The notes beneath the pieces are model-generated. The model made no database searches, was not told where the DNA came from, and saw only the letters and a list, made by a program, of their open reading frames with translations. This document shows positions 8,210 through 17,342 of a DNA stretch of 64,000 nt, in pieces. The DNA is from Mesorhizobium sp. L-8-3 (GTDB lineage Bacteria > Pseudomonadota > Alphaproteobacteria > Rhizobiales > Rhizobiaceae), in the NCBI RefSeq assembly GCF_016756615.1, contig NZ_AP023262.1:7937501-8001500 (forward strand). The letters run 5' to 3'. The translations under genes were made by a program, and so were the position numbers. Numbering within the stretch: position 1 is the stretch's first letter; the number at the start of each line of letters is the position of its first letter.

Positions 8210-8721
8210 TGGGGTTTTGCATGCCCGGCATTCTCCGGACATGGTGGGTGTTGGTGATGTTCCTGGGGCTCTCGGCCTGCGGGCTCTTCGGCAAGCCGCC
8301 GCCCAAGGAGATCGAGATCAAGCCGGCACCTACGGAGGCGTCGATCGACTTCATCGCCATGGCCTCGCCGCTCGTCAATCCCCTGCCCGACGGCCAGCCT
8401 TCGCCGCTGATGATGCGCATGTATCAGTTGAACGGCGAGACCGCTTTCGCCAATGCGAGCTTCCGCCAGCTCTGGGAGCAGGACGCCGCCACGCTCGGCC
8501 CGACCATGCTGGGCAAGGCCGAGATCATGCTCAACCCCGGCGGGGTGGAACGCATCAAGGCCAATCTGATCGAGGGCACGACGATCGTCGCCGTCGTCGT
8601 CGGCTTCCGCGATTTCGAGCAGGCGAAGTGGCGGGCAATGGTGCCTATGCAGGGAGAGAAGAAGTTCAAGCTGAAGGCGGAACTGAAGACGCTTTCGGTC
8701 GAACTCGGTCCTCAGGATTAA
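8209..8721 (+). CDS. tssJ: TssJ, outer-membrane lipoprotein of the T6SS membrane complex
   Basis: TssJ anchors the TssLM complex to the outer membrane. The product is about 170 aa with a lipoprotein signal ending LGLSAC, giving lipidated Cys24 from ATG 8209 or Cys20 from ATG 8221. The mature part has the TssJ pattern PSPLMMRMYQLNGETAFANA followed by FRQLWEQDAATLG. ATG 8209 overlaps the FHA stop (TGATG). ATG 8221 has a GATGGGG tract upstream and gives a more typical signal peptide, so either could be used. It is followed by tssK and tssL in the canonical order. Confidence 0.93.
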   Translation: MGFCMPGILRTWWVLVMFLGLSACGLFGKPPPKEIEIKPAPTEASIDFIAMASPLVNPLPDGQPSPLMMRMYQLNGETAFANASFRQLWEQDAATLGPTMLGKAEIMLNPGGVERIKANLIEGTTIVAVVVGFRDFEQAKWRAMVPMQGEKKFKLKAELKTLSVELGPQD

Positions 8722-8795
8722 ACACGCGACGGGAGGATATGATAGTCATATGACCAGCGATAGCGGATCGCGGCACGAGGGTGGGGACATCAGGC

Positions 8796-10127
8796 ATGCC
8801 ATTCGATGACAAGGTGGTCTGGTCGGAGGGCATGTTCATCCGCGCCCAGCACTTCCAGCAGGAAGGCCGGCATGTCGAGCGCCTGCTGAACGGCCGGGTG
8901 CGCGGCTTGCGCGCCTATGGCTGGGGCCTGACCGAACTGGTGCTGAACCGCGAGCTCCTGTCGATCGGCCGGTTCGCGGTCGAGCGCGCGGCGGGCGTAT
9001 TCGAGGACGGCACGCCCTTCTCGGTGCCCGACGGCGCGGCCGAGCTTCAGCCGCTGCAACTCGGCGAAAATCTGCGCAACTGTGTCGTCTATCTCACCTT
9101 GCCGATCACCCAGCCCGGAAGCCGCGAAACTGCGGACGACGGCGCCGACATGCTGACCCGCTATGCGACCCGCGACATCGAGGTGCCCGACGCCAACAGC
9201 GGCGAATCGGCGCCGGTGCCGATCACCGTCGCCAAGCTGCGGCTCGGCTATGCGCCGGAGACGAGCGAACGCAACGGACTGCTCGGCATCGGCCTGGCGC
9301 GCGTCGTCGAAGTGCGCGCCGACAATACGGTCGTGCTCGACGACGGCTATATTCCGCCCGCGCTCGATTCCCAGATCTTGCCCGTCCTGGCCGGACTGCT
9401 CACCGAGATCGTAGGGCTGCTCAACCATCGCGGCGAGGCGATCGCGGCGCGGCTCGCCTCGGGCAGCGCCGGCACGGCGGCCGAGATGACCGACACGCTG
9501 ATGCTCCAGACCATCAACCGCTGGCAGCCGGTCTTCGCCCACCTCGCCTCCGCCGCCTGCGTCCACCCCGAGACCGTCTTCCAGAACGCCGTGGCGCTGG
9601 CCGGCGAGCTTGCTACCTTCACCGCATCAGGCCATCGCCCCCGCCCCTTCCCCGTCTACGACCACGAAAGGCTGCAGCCGACCTTCGCGCCCGTCGTCGC
9701 AGCCATCCGCCAGTCGCTCAGCGCCGTGCTCGACCGCGGCGCCATCCCCATCCCGCTCACCGAGCACCGCTACGGCATTCGCGTCGCCACGCTGCCCGAT
9801 CGCTCGATCGTCTCCAAATACACATTCGTGCTCGCCGCCCAGTCCAGCATGCCGGCCGACGCCCTGCTTCGCCGCCTCGTCGGGCAGGTCAAGATCGGGC
9901 CGGTCGAGCAGATCAGGGAACTGGTGAACGCAGCGCTGCCCGGCATCATGCCGCGCGCCCTGCCGGTCGCGCCGCGTCAGATCCCCTATCATACGGGCAA
10001 GGCCTATTTCGAACTCGACCGCACCAGCGCGATGTGGAAGCAGATCGCCACTTCGGCGGGGCTCGCCATCCATGTTGCCGGCGACTTCCCGGGGCTGGAG
10101 CTCGACCTTTGGGCGGTGAAGGATTAG
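8796..10127 (+). CDS. tssK: TssK, T6SS baseplate adaptor
   Basis: TssK trimers link the baseplate to the TssLM membrane complex. The N-terminal shoulder region begins MPFDDKVVWSEGMFIRAQHFQQ, a strong TssK signature, so ATG 8796 is preferred over GTG 8781. Total length is 443 aa, normal for the family. Near the C-terminus are YHTGKAYFELDRTSAMWKQ and FPGLELDLWAVKD, also characteristic. It is followed by a 304-bp gap with a long hairpin before tssL, which is unusual because tssK and tssL are normally close together. Confidence 0.95.
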   Translation: MPFDDKVVWSEGMFIRAQHFQQEGRHVERLLNGRVRGLRAYGWGLTELVLNRELLSIGRFAVERAAGVFEDGTPFSVPDGAAELQPLQLGENLRNCVVYLTLPITQPGSRETADDGADMLTRYATRDIEVPDANSGESAPVPITVAKLRLGYAPETSERNGLLGIGLARVVEVRADNTVVLDDGYIPPALDSQILPVLAGLLTEIVGLLNHRGEAIAARLASGSAGTAAEMTDTLMLQTINRWQPVFAHLASAACVHPETVFQNAVALAGELATFTASGHRPRPFPVYDHERLQPTFAPVVAAIRQSLSAVLDRGAIPIPLTEHRYGIRVATLPDRSIVSKYTFVLAAQSSMPADALLRRLVGQVKIGPVEQIRELVNAALPGIMPRALPVAPRQIPYHTGKAYFELDRTSAMWKQIATSAGLAIHVAGDFPGLELDLWAVKD

Positions 10128-10431
10128 CGATGATGAGGCCTGCCGGGAGATATCCATTTGCCGGCTTGCCGCGAGCGAGCCAACGGAGCGGGTTCGCGAG
10201 CGCCGGCGGCGCCCCTGCCACGAAAGTAGCGCCGAAATTGGTTCTGCTTCAGTCGGATAAGGGATCCGGCGGCGCCGGGCTGGGCCCCTCATCCGGCTGC
10301 CCGTCCTCCGCAGCAGTTGCGCTGCAGCTGCGGAGGACGGGCAGCCGGATGAGGGGCGGCGGTCAGGTTTCAAGACTGATGACATTATGCAACTTGATCT
10401 GAGCATCGTTTGAGGAAGAAGGAGAGCGACG
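10128..10431. other. tssK-tssL gap with a perfect 31-bp inverted repeat
   Basis: No gene is supported here. At 10284-10314 and 10327-10357 lie perfectly complementary 31-nt arms separated by 12 nt, forming a very stable hairpin. The arms resemble the palindromic repeats that litter rhizobial intergenic DNA. A GGAG-containing ribosome site (about 10421-10424) belongs to tssL. The hairpin may lower read-through into tssL or protect the upstream mRNA; this is inference. Confidence 0.75.
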
Positions 10432-11910
10432 CTGAGCGACCCCTTTTCCTATTTCTCAGGTGCGGACGATACGATCAGGCGTCCGCTGACCGGCGCGGAA
10501 GCGAGGCCGCAGCCGGCGCGGCCAGACGCCGCGCGCTCCGGCTTCCATCCAGGGGCCTCCGACCAGCGCGTGGGGAGCGGCGGACTTTCGCTCGACGACG
10601 AATTGTTCGGTCCCGCTCCGTCCAGGGCAGATGCCGAATTCGATCTAGACTTCGTCCAGGCCGGCCGCGGCGAGACGATCCGCCCGCGCGGCGATCCCGG
10701 CATCGACAAAGCCTTCGACCTGTCGGCGATCAATCCGCTGGTGAGCGCCGCCGCGCCGCTGCTGTGGCTGGCCGGCAGGCTGAATGAAAGTGCCGCGCCC
10801 GACGACATCGCCGAATTCCGCAACCGGACGCTCGACGAGATCAAGCGTTTCGAGACCGCGGCCATGGCGAAGGACGTCCCCAACCGCACGGTGCGCATTG
10901 CGCGATACGCCTTGAGCGCGACGATTGACGACGTCATCCTCAACACGCGCTGGGGCGGCCAGTCGGGCTGGGCGAACGGCAGCCTGGTCAGCGTGCTCTA
11001 CAACGAGACCTGGGGCGGCGAGCGCTTCTACGACCTGCTCTCGCAACTGATGGCCAATCCGGAAGACAATGTCGACGCGCTGGAACTGATGGCGATCTGC
11101 CTGGCCATCGGCTTCGTCGGCAAGTATCGGGTGTCGGAGGGCGGTCTCGGCCAGCACACCCGCCTGCGCCATGATCTCTACCGCGCCATCCGCCGCGTGC
11201 GGGGGCCTTACGATCGCAGCTTGTCGGCGGCCTGGCAGGGCGTGGCGGCCCCGCACCGGGCGCCGCGCAGCATGGCCGGTCCGTGGCTCGCCGCGGCGAT
11301 CGTCGCCGCGCTTCTGGCCGCCCTCTGGATCTTCTCCAGCATCAGCCTGCGCGGAACCGTCGAGGCGGCCGCGGAGAAGATCCGCGTGCTCGCCCCGGCC
11401 ATGCCGGTCGTCGTCGAGCGGACCGGCGTGCCCGACATTCCCGACCCGAAGCCGCCGGTACGCCAAACTCAGATCGAGAGGCTGTCGGCATTCCTTGCAA
11501 GCGACATCGCCGCCGGCACCGTCGAGGTCGCGCCATCGGGCACCTCGGTGCTCATTCGCATGCTTAAAGCCTCCTTCCCGTCCGGCGGTCTCGACATCTC
11601 CGGCACGGAGGATCCGCTGGTCGGCCGCATCGGCGCCGCGCTCAACGGCGAGAAGGGCCCGATCCTGGTCATCGGCCACACCGACAACGTGCCCGTCGGA
11701 CCCGGAAGCCCGCTCGGCGACAATATGGCGATCTCGGTGGCACGGGCTCGCTCGGCCGCCGACATGCTGCGCCGCCATGTCGACGATCCGAGCCGCGTGA
11801 GCTTCGAGGGGCGCGGCGAAACCGACCCGATTGCCAGCAACGCCACGGCGGAAGGCCGCGCCCGCAACCGCCGCGTCGAGTTCCAGATACCGGCGGAACC
11901 GCAGACATGA
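10432..11910 (+). CDS. tssL: TssL with C-terminal OmpA peptidoglycan-binding domain; likely CTG start
   Basis: TssL is the inner-membrane partner of TssM. The DotU domain occupies about residues 75-265 (RWGGQSGWANGSL and FYDLLSQLMANPEDNVDAL), a single membrane segment lies at 284-300, and an OmpA-like domain at about 400-490 (ILVIGHTDNVP and ARNRRVEFQIP). The reading frame opens after a stop at 10411-10413 and contains no ATG upstream of the core. CTG 10432 would give LSDPFSYFSGADDTI, matching the usual TssL N-terminus, and GGAG lies 7 nt before it. The alternative is GTG 10570, losing 46 residues. The stop overlaps the next gene (ATGA). Confidence 0.92.
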   Translation: MSDPFSYFSGADDTIRRPLTGAEARPQPARPDAARSGFHPGASDQRVGSGGLSLDDELFGPAPSRADAEFDLDFVQAGRGETIRPRGDPGIDKAFDLSAINPLVSAAAPLLWLAGRLNESAAPDDIAEFRNRTLDEIKRFETAAMAKDVPNRTVRIARYALSATIDDVILNTRWGGQSGWANGSLVSVLYNETWGGERFYDLLSQLMANPEDNVDALELMAICLAIGFVGKYRVSEGGLGQHTRLRHDLYRAIRRVRGPYDRSLSAAWQGVAAPHRAPRSMAGPWLAAAIVAALLAALWIFSSISLRGTVEAAAEKIRVLAPAMPVVVERTGVPDIPDPKPPVRQTQIERLSAFLASDIAAGTVEVAPSGTSVLIRMLKASFPSGGLDISGTEDPLVGRIGAALNGEKGPILVIGHTDNVPVGPGSPLGDNMAISVARARSAADMLRRHVDDPSRVSFEGRGETDPIASNATAEGRARNRRVEFQIPAEPQT

Positions 11911-13707
11911 GGCCGGGGCTCCTGGCAGCCTGGCTTGCCGGACTTCTGCTGTCGATCGCCGCCGGCTGGCTGATCTGGCGTCAGGCGCAAATCGCCGATC
12001 CGGATCTGCGTTTCGCGGCCACGCTGGCGCCGCTCGCGCTGTGGAGCCTGGTGCCCGTCGTCTTCTGGCGCTTCTTCGCCGGGGATGGCGGCCGATCCGG
12101 CACGCCGGGGCTGCGCGACCAGCGGCGCGCCGTGCTCGCCTTGCTCGCCGACCGGGGTCTTTCCGGTCGGCGAGCCCGTTATTCGGTGCCCTTCTATCTG
12201 GTGACCGGCGCCCCCCGGTGTCGGCAAGTCGAGCCTGCTCGACCGCTCGGGCCTCCGGCTCTCCTCACCGACAACGATCGGCGGCGCGCGCTGGTGGATC
12301 GGCGAGGAAGCGGTGTTCGTCGAGACCTCCTTCGGCCTTCCTGACCAGAGCGTGCGGGCGGTCTGCGACCTGCTGCGTAGCCTTCGCCCGCAGCTTCCGC
12401 TAAACGGCATCGTGCTGGTCGCCAGCCCCGCCGACCTGACGCTCGCCGACCAGACCGAGCATCGCGAAATGGCACAAGGCGCCGCGCAAGCCCTGCGCGA
12501 GATCGAGGACGCGACGGGCCGTCGGGCCCCCGTCTATCTCATGCTCGCCAAGATCGACCTGCTGCCGGGATTCCTCGAATTCTTCGACCGTCAGGAACCA
12601 CAGGAACGGTCCCAGCCCTGGGGTTTCGCCCTGCCGTTCGCCGGGCTAGGGAAAAATCCTTCGGCAGCCGAGGCCGGCGAGGCCGTGACGCTTGGTTTCC
12701 AATCGCTGCTCGCTGCGATGCGCGCGCGGCTCGTCGAGTGGCTGTCGCGAGAGGCCGACCCGGTGCGCTGTGCCCGCATCAACGGCTTCGGCGCACAGGT
12801 CGCCGGGCTGCAGCCGACGATCCAGCCGCTCCTCGATGCATTGATGACGGGCGGCGGGAGGACATGGCAAGGCGGGACCCTGCGCGGCATCTATCTCACC
12901 AGCGCGCGGCAGGAGGCGCTGTCCATCGACGGGCTGTTGCCGGAACTGTCGCGCCGCTTCGCCATGCCGCGCATCGGCATGCTGCCGCCCGATCTCGGGC
13001 TCGACGAGGAGGAGCATGGCTTCTTCATCGGCGACGCCCTCCGCAAGGCCGTCTTCACCGAGGCGGGACTGATCGGCAGGGAACAGGGTCCACGTCCGGC
13101 CGTCGTGGTCCAGTGGGCGGCGATCGCCGCCGTCGTCGCGGCCAGCATCGGTTTCGGCTATCTCGTCACCCAAGATTTCGACGAACAGACGCGGCTCGCC
13201 GCGCGCAGTGCCGAGGCAGCCTCCGGCATCGCTCCCCTGGCTACCCCCGCCCGGCTCGACGCCCTTCCCTCCATCCTGGCCTCGATGCGTCAGCTCGACG
13301 GGCTCCAAGCCGAGCTCGCCGCGGCACCGCGCGCCGAAGCCTACGCTATCGGTCTCGACGCGCGCCCCAAGGTCGATGCGGCGACAGACGATGCGCGCGC
13401 CCGGCTGCGGCGCAACGCGCTGGCGCCCAGCCTGGTCGCGATGCTCGAGACCGAACTCGTCGACCTCGATGCCGACGTCGATACGCTGAAGGCGCGCATC
13501 GCGCTTGCCGAAGCGGCCGGAAAGCCGGATGCCGCGGCCCTGAAGACGTGGCTCGACAAGCAAGCCGCCGCGCTGCCGGCCGACGATCGGCTCTACTTCG
13601 TTACCGAAAGCACGCAGCTCTTCACCGGCAGTGGCGGGCTCTCCGTGGATCCGGCCTATGTCGCGGCCGCCCGGCGCATCATCGCCTATAAGGAAAGCCT
13701 GTCGTGA
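11907..13707 (+). pseudogene. Short TssM/IcmF-like GTPase-domain protein, frameshifted in its Walker A
   Basis: The first frame (11907-12344) gives two membrane segments and YSVPFYLVTGAP, then diverges. The +1 frame continues with GVGKSSLLDRSGLRL and runs to 13707. Together they encode an IcmF N-terminal region of about 599 aa with two N-terminal membrane segments, Walker A GAPGVGKSS and a third membrane segment near residue 410 (VAASIGFGYLVT). The junction is a run of six C at 12211-12216; five C would restore a single frame. It lacks the large periplasmic domain of the true TssM that follows (13704, GTGA overlap). Causes could be a sequencing error, a phase-variable homopolymer or a recent mutation. 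Confidence 0.8.
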
Positions 13708-16700
13708 GGCTCGGCAAGCGCCTGCAGGCAATTGGCCGGGTCCTCACCACACCGGGCGCCCTGCTGACCCTCGCTGCCCTGCTGGCGGCGCTGTTCGTTT
13801 GGCTGATCGGGCCGCTGCTCGCCTTCGGCGAAATACGTCCGCTCGGCCCCGCATCGGTGCGCCTGGCGATCCTGCTCGTCATCGCGCTGGCCTGGGGCGT
13901 GATCGGCTATCTCATCCGCGTCAAGCGCAGCAGCGAAGACCAGGCGCTGCTCGCCGCGCTCCGGCGCCAGCAGGACGAGGAACGGCAGGCGGCCGATCAG
14001 GGCGAGGCCGCGATGGAGGCCGAACTTTCCGCCTTCCGCAACGCCGCACGCGGCGCGATGCGGCTGGTGCGCAAGGGAAGCCCGGTCAATCCCTTTGCCC
14101 GCGACCGCTATTCCGTGCCCTGGTATCTGGTCATGGGATCGGACGGCGCCGGCAAGTCCGCGATCGTGCGGAATTCGGGGCTGTCGCTGCCCTACCAGGC
14201 GGAAGCGACACCCGATGCCGCCGCGGGCTTCCACGTCGCCGACCAAGGGGTGTTGGTCGAGTTCTCCGGCCGCTTCCTCGATCCGTCCGAACGACCGTCC
14301 ACGCCGCTCTGGCTGCGGCTGCTCGACCATCTGCGGCGCCTGCGGCCGCAGCAGCCGGTCAACGGCATCGTGGTGGCGGTGAGCGCCGGCGAGCTCAGCG
14401 CCATGACGGCCGAGGCCGTGCTCGACTTCGCCTCGACGCTGCGCCGCCGGCTGGACGAGGCGACCGCGCGGCTGCGCGCCCGCCCGCCGGTCTATCTCGT
14501 GGTCAGCAAGCTCGACCTGCTGGCCGGCTTCGAAGAATTCTTCGACGCGCTCAGTGCCGAAGAGCGGACCGCGGTGCTCGGCCTGCCCCTGGCGCCGTCC
14601 GCGGCGGGCTCCGCCACCGCGGGCGAGCGTTTCGACCAGGGTTTCGCCGACATCGTGGAGCGGCTTTCGCAGCATCTCCTCTTGCGCCTGCAGGAAGAGC
14701 CCGACGACGACCGGCGGCGCAAGGCCTATGAGTTCCCCGCCCAGTTCGCGGCGATGCGGACGGCGCTGGAACCGCTTGTCGCCTATCTGACGGCGGTGCA
14801 CCGATTCGAGGCTGCGCCGCAACTGCGCGGCCTGTTCTTCACCAGCGCCACGCAGAACGGCCTGGCGGTCGACCTGCTCGCCCGCCACCTGGCCGCGGGT
14901 TTCGCGCAGCGGCCGCAGAACCTGGCGCTGCGCCACGACGGCGGGCCGGTGCATGGCCGGCCCTATTTCCTCGGCCGGCTGGTGCGCGACGTCATCCTGC
15001 CCGAGGCGGGCGCCGGAGGCCTGTCGCGCCCGGCCGAGATGGTGGCGCGGGCGCAGGGCATCGCCGCCAACGTGATCCTGACCATCGCCACCTTCGGGCT
15101 GATCGCGCTGTGGTGGCTGGGCTTCAGCGAGGGCCGCGCCTATACGGCCCGGCTCGAGCAGGGGCTCGGTTCCGCGCGCGAGACGATCGCGGCAGCGGCG
15201 CCGGCGGGCCGGGCGCCGTCGGACTTCAAGCCGGTGCTGGCCGCGCTCGACGATTTGCGCGGCCTCGCCGAGGAGCGGCCGGGACGCGCAACCCTCGGCC
15301 TTTACGGCACGTCGGCCGTCGAGGCGGCGGCGCGTGACGCCTATGACCGCAGCCTTTCCACGATGCTGCTTCCTTTCGCCTGGCGTTACCTGCGCGACGG
15401 GCTCGACGATCCGCAGACCCCGGCACCGCTGCGGTTCCACCAGTTGAAGCTCTATCTGATGCTGGCCGGAGAACGACCGCTCGAGCCTTCGGCAGCTGCC
15501 CTGCTGGGTCCCGACTTCACCGCCAAGTGGCTGCCCTACGACCGCACGCCGCAGGCCGACGCCGACGTCTCGGCCCATCTTGCGTCGCTGGCCGGTGCCG
15601 GTTTCCCGGCGCCGGCGGCGGATGCGGCCCTTGTCGACCGGGCGCGCGGCCGGCTCTCGACCTACACGCTGGCGCGGCTCGCCTACGACACGCTTGCCAC
15701 CCTTCCCGAGATCCAGAAGCTGCCGGTCTGGCGTCCGGTGGACCACATGAGCATGGCGGGGCCGCAGGCGCTCGCCCGCGTCAGCGGCCAGAGCTTCTGG
15801 AACGGTATCCCCGGGCTTTATACCCGGTCCGGCTTCTTCGGTTCGGCATTGCCGGCGAGCGGCACGGTGTCCGAGCGTCTGGCGAAGGATCTCTGGGTAA
15901 TGGGCGTGGCCGACACGATCGCGAACCGCCAGCGCGAGGCGCAGCGCATCCGCGACGGCCTGCTCGATCTCTACCGCGTCGACTATATCCGCCAGTGGGA
16001 CAGCCTGCTCTCCGACCTGACGATGATCGACGGCGCGAATGCCGGCGACGTGGCGCGGGCGATGGCCCTCATCACCGGGAAGCCCTCGCCGGTGACGGAA
16101 CTGACGGCGGCGATCGGTGCCGAAACCCGGATGGAGCCCGACAAGGGCCCGCTCGACGGCTTGCCCGGAGCCGCTACCGCACAGGTGGAACGTGTCGCCA
16201 ACACCGTGCTTTCGCCGCAGCGCGTGATCGACGTCGCAGCCGCCGTCACCGAACATTTCAAACCCTACAACGATGCTGTCTCGGCGGCCGAGGGCCAGCA
16301 GTCGCAGGTCGATGCGATGCTGGCGGCCCTCGAGCCGCTCTACCGGCAGATCAACCATGTCGCTACGGGCGGCGACATATTGGAACTCGGGGCGCAGCCG
16401 CAGACGCTGCTCAACCAGCTCGGCGAGCAGGTGAGTGCGCTGCCCGACCCGCTGCAGCCGCTCTTCCGGCGCATCCTGTCGCAGGCGGCGGCGGTGACCG
16501 GCGGCAGTTCGCGCGAAAGGCTGGCGCAGATCTGGAACACAACGGTGAAGCCGGCCTGCGACGCGACGACGTCGGGCCGCTACCCTTTCGATCCGGCCAG
16601 CGCGAGCGACGCCTCGCTTTCCGATTTCTCGTCGCTGCTCGGGCCGAACGGCCAGATCGCCGCGTTCCGCAACGACTATCTGAAGCCCTTTATCGACACG

Positions 16701-17213
16701 AGCGCCAGGCCGTGGCGCTGGCGCACGGGCCAGCAGGCGGGGCTAGGGCTGGGGGACGATGTGCTCGGCGCCTTCGAACAAGCAGACGACATCACTATCG
16801 CCTATTTCGCCGGCGCGGACGCGCCCTCGGTCGATTTCGTGGTGGAGCCGCTGCGGCTCGACCCCAAGGCCCGGGCGCTGCAGTTCGACATAGGCGGGCC
16901 GGTCCTGGTCTATGCGCACGGCCCGGTGACGCCGACGCCCTTCCACTGGCCCCCCCAGCGGCCCGACGCCGAAGCAAGCCTGTCGATGACGCCGGAGATG
17001 GACGGCCAGCGCAACATCCTGCGGCGGCAGGGACCCTGGGCGCTGTTCCGGCTGTTCGACGCGGCACGCATCCTGGAAGTGGATCCGACCGACGTCGTGC
17101 CTTTCGGCTTCATGGTCGGCACCCGGCAGGCCGTGCTCCAGGTGACGGCCCCGGCGACGAGGAACCCTTTCGTGAAGGACCTGCTGGCCGAGTTCAAATG
17201 CCCGGTGCTTTAA
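13704..17213 (+). CDS. tssM: TssM/IcmF, T6SS inner-membrane complex protein
   Basis: TssM spans the inner membrane and periplasm and docks onto TssJ. The 1169-aa product has two N-terminal membrane segments (about residues 20-40 and 53-70), an intact Walker A GSDGAGKSAI near residue 147, a third membrane segment near 455 (ILTIATFGLIALWWLGF) and a long periplasmic domain. Its length matches canonical TssM. It starts at GTG 13704 overlapping the upstream TssM-like stop. It closes the first T6SS operon and is followed by a repeat and a convergent gene. Confidence 0.94.
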   Translation: MRLGKRLQAIGRVLTTPGALLTLAALLAALFVWLIGPLLAFGEIRPLGPASVRLAILLVIALAWGVIGYLIRVKRSSEDQALLAALRRQQDEERQAADQGEAAMEAELSAFRNAARGAMRLVRKGSPVNPFARDRYSVPWYLVMGSDGAGKSAIVRNSGLSLPYQAEATPDAAAGFHVADQGVLVEFSGRFLDPSERPSTPLWLRLLDHLRRLRPQQPVNGIVVAVSAGELSAMTAEAVLDFASTLRRRLDEATARLRARPPVYLVVSKLDLLAGFEEFFDALSAEERTAVLGLPLAPSAAGSATAGERFDQGFADIVERLSQHLLLRLQEEPDDDRRRKAYEFPAQFAAMRTALEPLVAYLTAVHRFEAAPQLRGLFFTSATQNGLAVDLLARHLAAGFAQRPQNLALRHDGGPVHGRPYFLGRLVRDVILPEAGAGGLSRPAEMVARAQGIAANVILTIATFGLIALWWLGFSEGRAYTARLEQGLGSARETIAAAAPAGRAPSDFKPVLAALDDLRGLAEERPGRATLGLYGTSAVEAAARDAYDRSLSTMLLPFAWRYLRDGLDDPQTPAPLRFHQLKLYLMLAGERPLEPSAAALLGPDFTAKWLPYDRTPQADADVSAHLASLAGAGFPAPAADAALVDRARGRLSTYTLARLAYDTLATLPEIQKLPVWRPVDHMSMAGPQALARVSGQSFWNGIPGLYTRSGFFGSALPASGTVSERLAKDLWVMGVADTIANRQREAQRIRDGLLDLYRVDYIRQWDSLLSDLTMIDGANAGDVARAMALITGKPSPVTELTAAIGAETRMEPDKGPLDGLPGAATAQVERVANTVLSPQRVIDVAAAVTEHFKPYNDAVSAAEGQQSQVDAMLAALEPLYRQINHVATGGDILELGAQPQTLLNQLGEQVSALPDPLQPLFRRILSQAAAVTGGSSRERLAQIWNTTVKPACDATTSGRYPFDPASASDASLSDFSSLLGPNGQIAAFRNDYLKPFIDTSARPWRWRTGQQAGLGLGDDVLGAFEQADDITIAYFAGADAPSVDFVVEPLRLDPKARALQFDIGGPVLVYAHGPVTPTPFHWPPQRPDAEASLSMTPEMDGQRNILRRQGPWALFRLFDAARILEVDPTDVVPFGFMVGTRQAVLQVTAPATRNPFVKDLLAEFKCPVL

Positions 17214-17238
17214 GTGTTCCGAAGTGATCGGCGGCCCC

Positions 17239-17341
17239 TACAGCGTGTCGCGTGAAAACGGATTTACGCAACACGCTGTAGGTCTTTGATTTGACGCATG
17301 TCTTTGTCCCCGAAACCGGTAACCACTTTCGGGAGACATGC
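17239..17341. repeat. Rhizobial-type intergenic repeat, full copy with two hairpins
   Basis: The first hairpin has perfect 10-bp arms at 17239-17248 and 17271-17280. The second has arms from 17296 (GCATGTCT) to 17341 (AGACATGC) with an inner CCCGAAA/TTTCGGG pairing. A truncated relative lies at 18479-18543. It separates convergent tssM and the DUF930 gene and probably acts as a bidirectional terminator. Its right edge abuts the DUF930 stop codon. Confidence 0.75.
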
Positions 17342-17342
17342 T

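Noticed and set aside
13686..16358. 890-codon minus-strand frame over tssM
   Set aside because: Fully antisense to TssM coding sequence with no recognisable motif; a codon-bias shadow.
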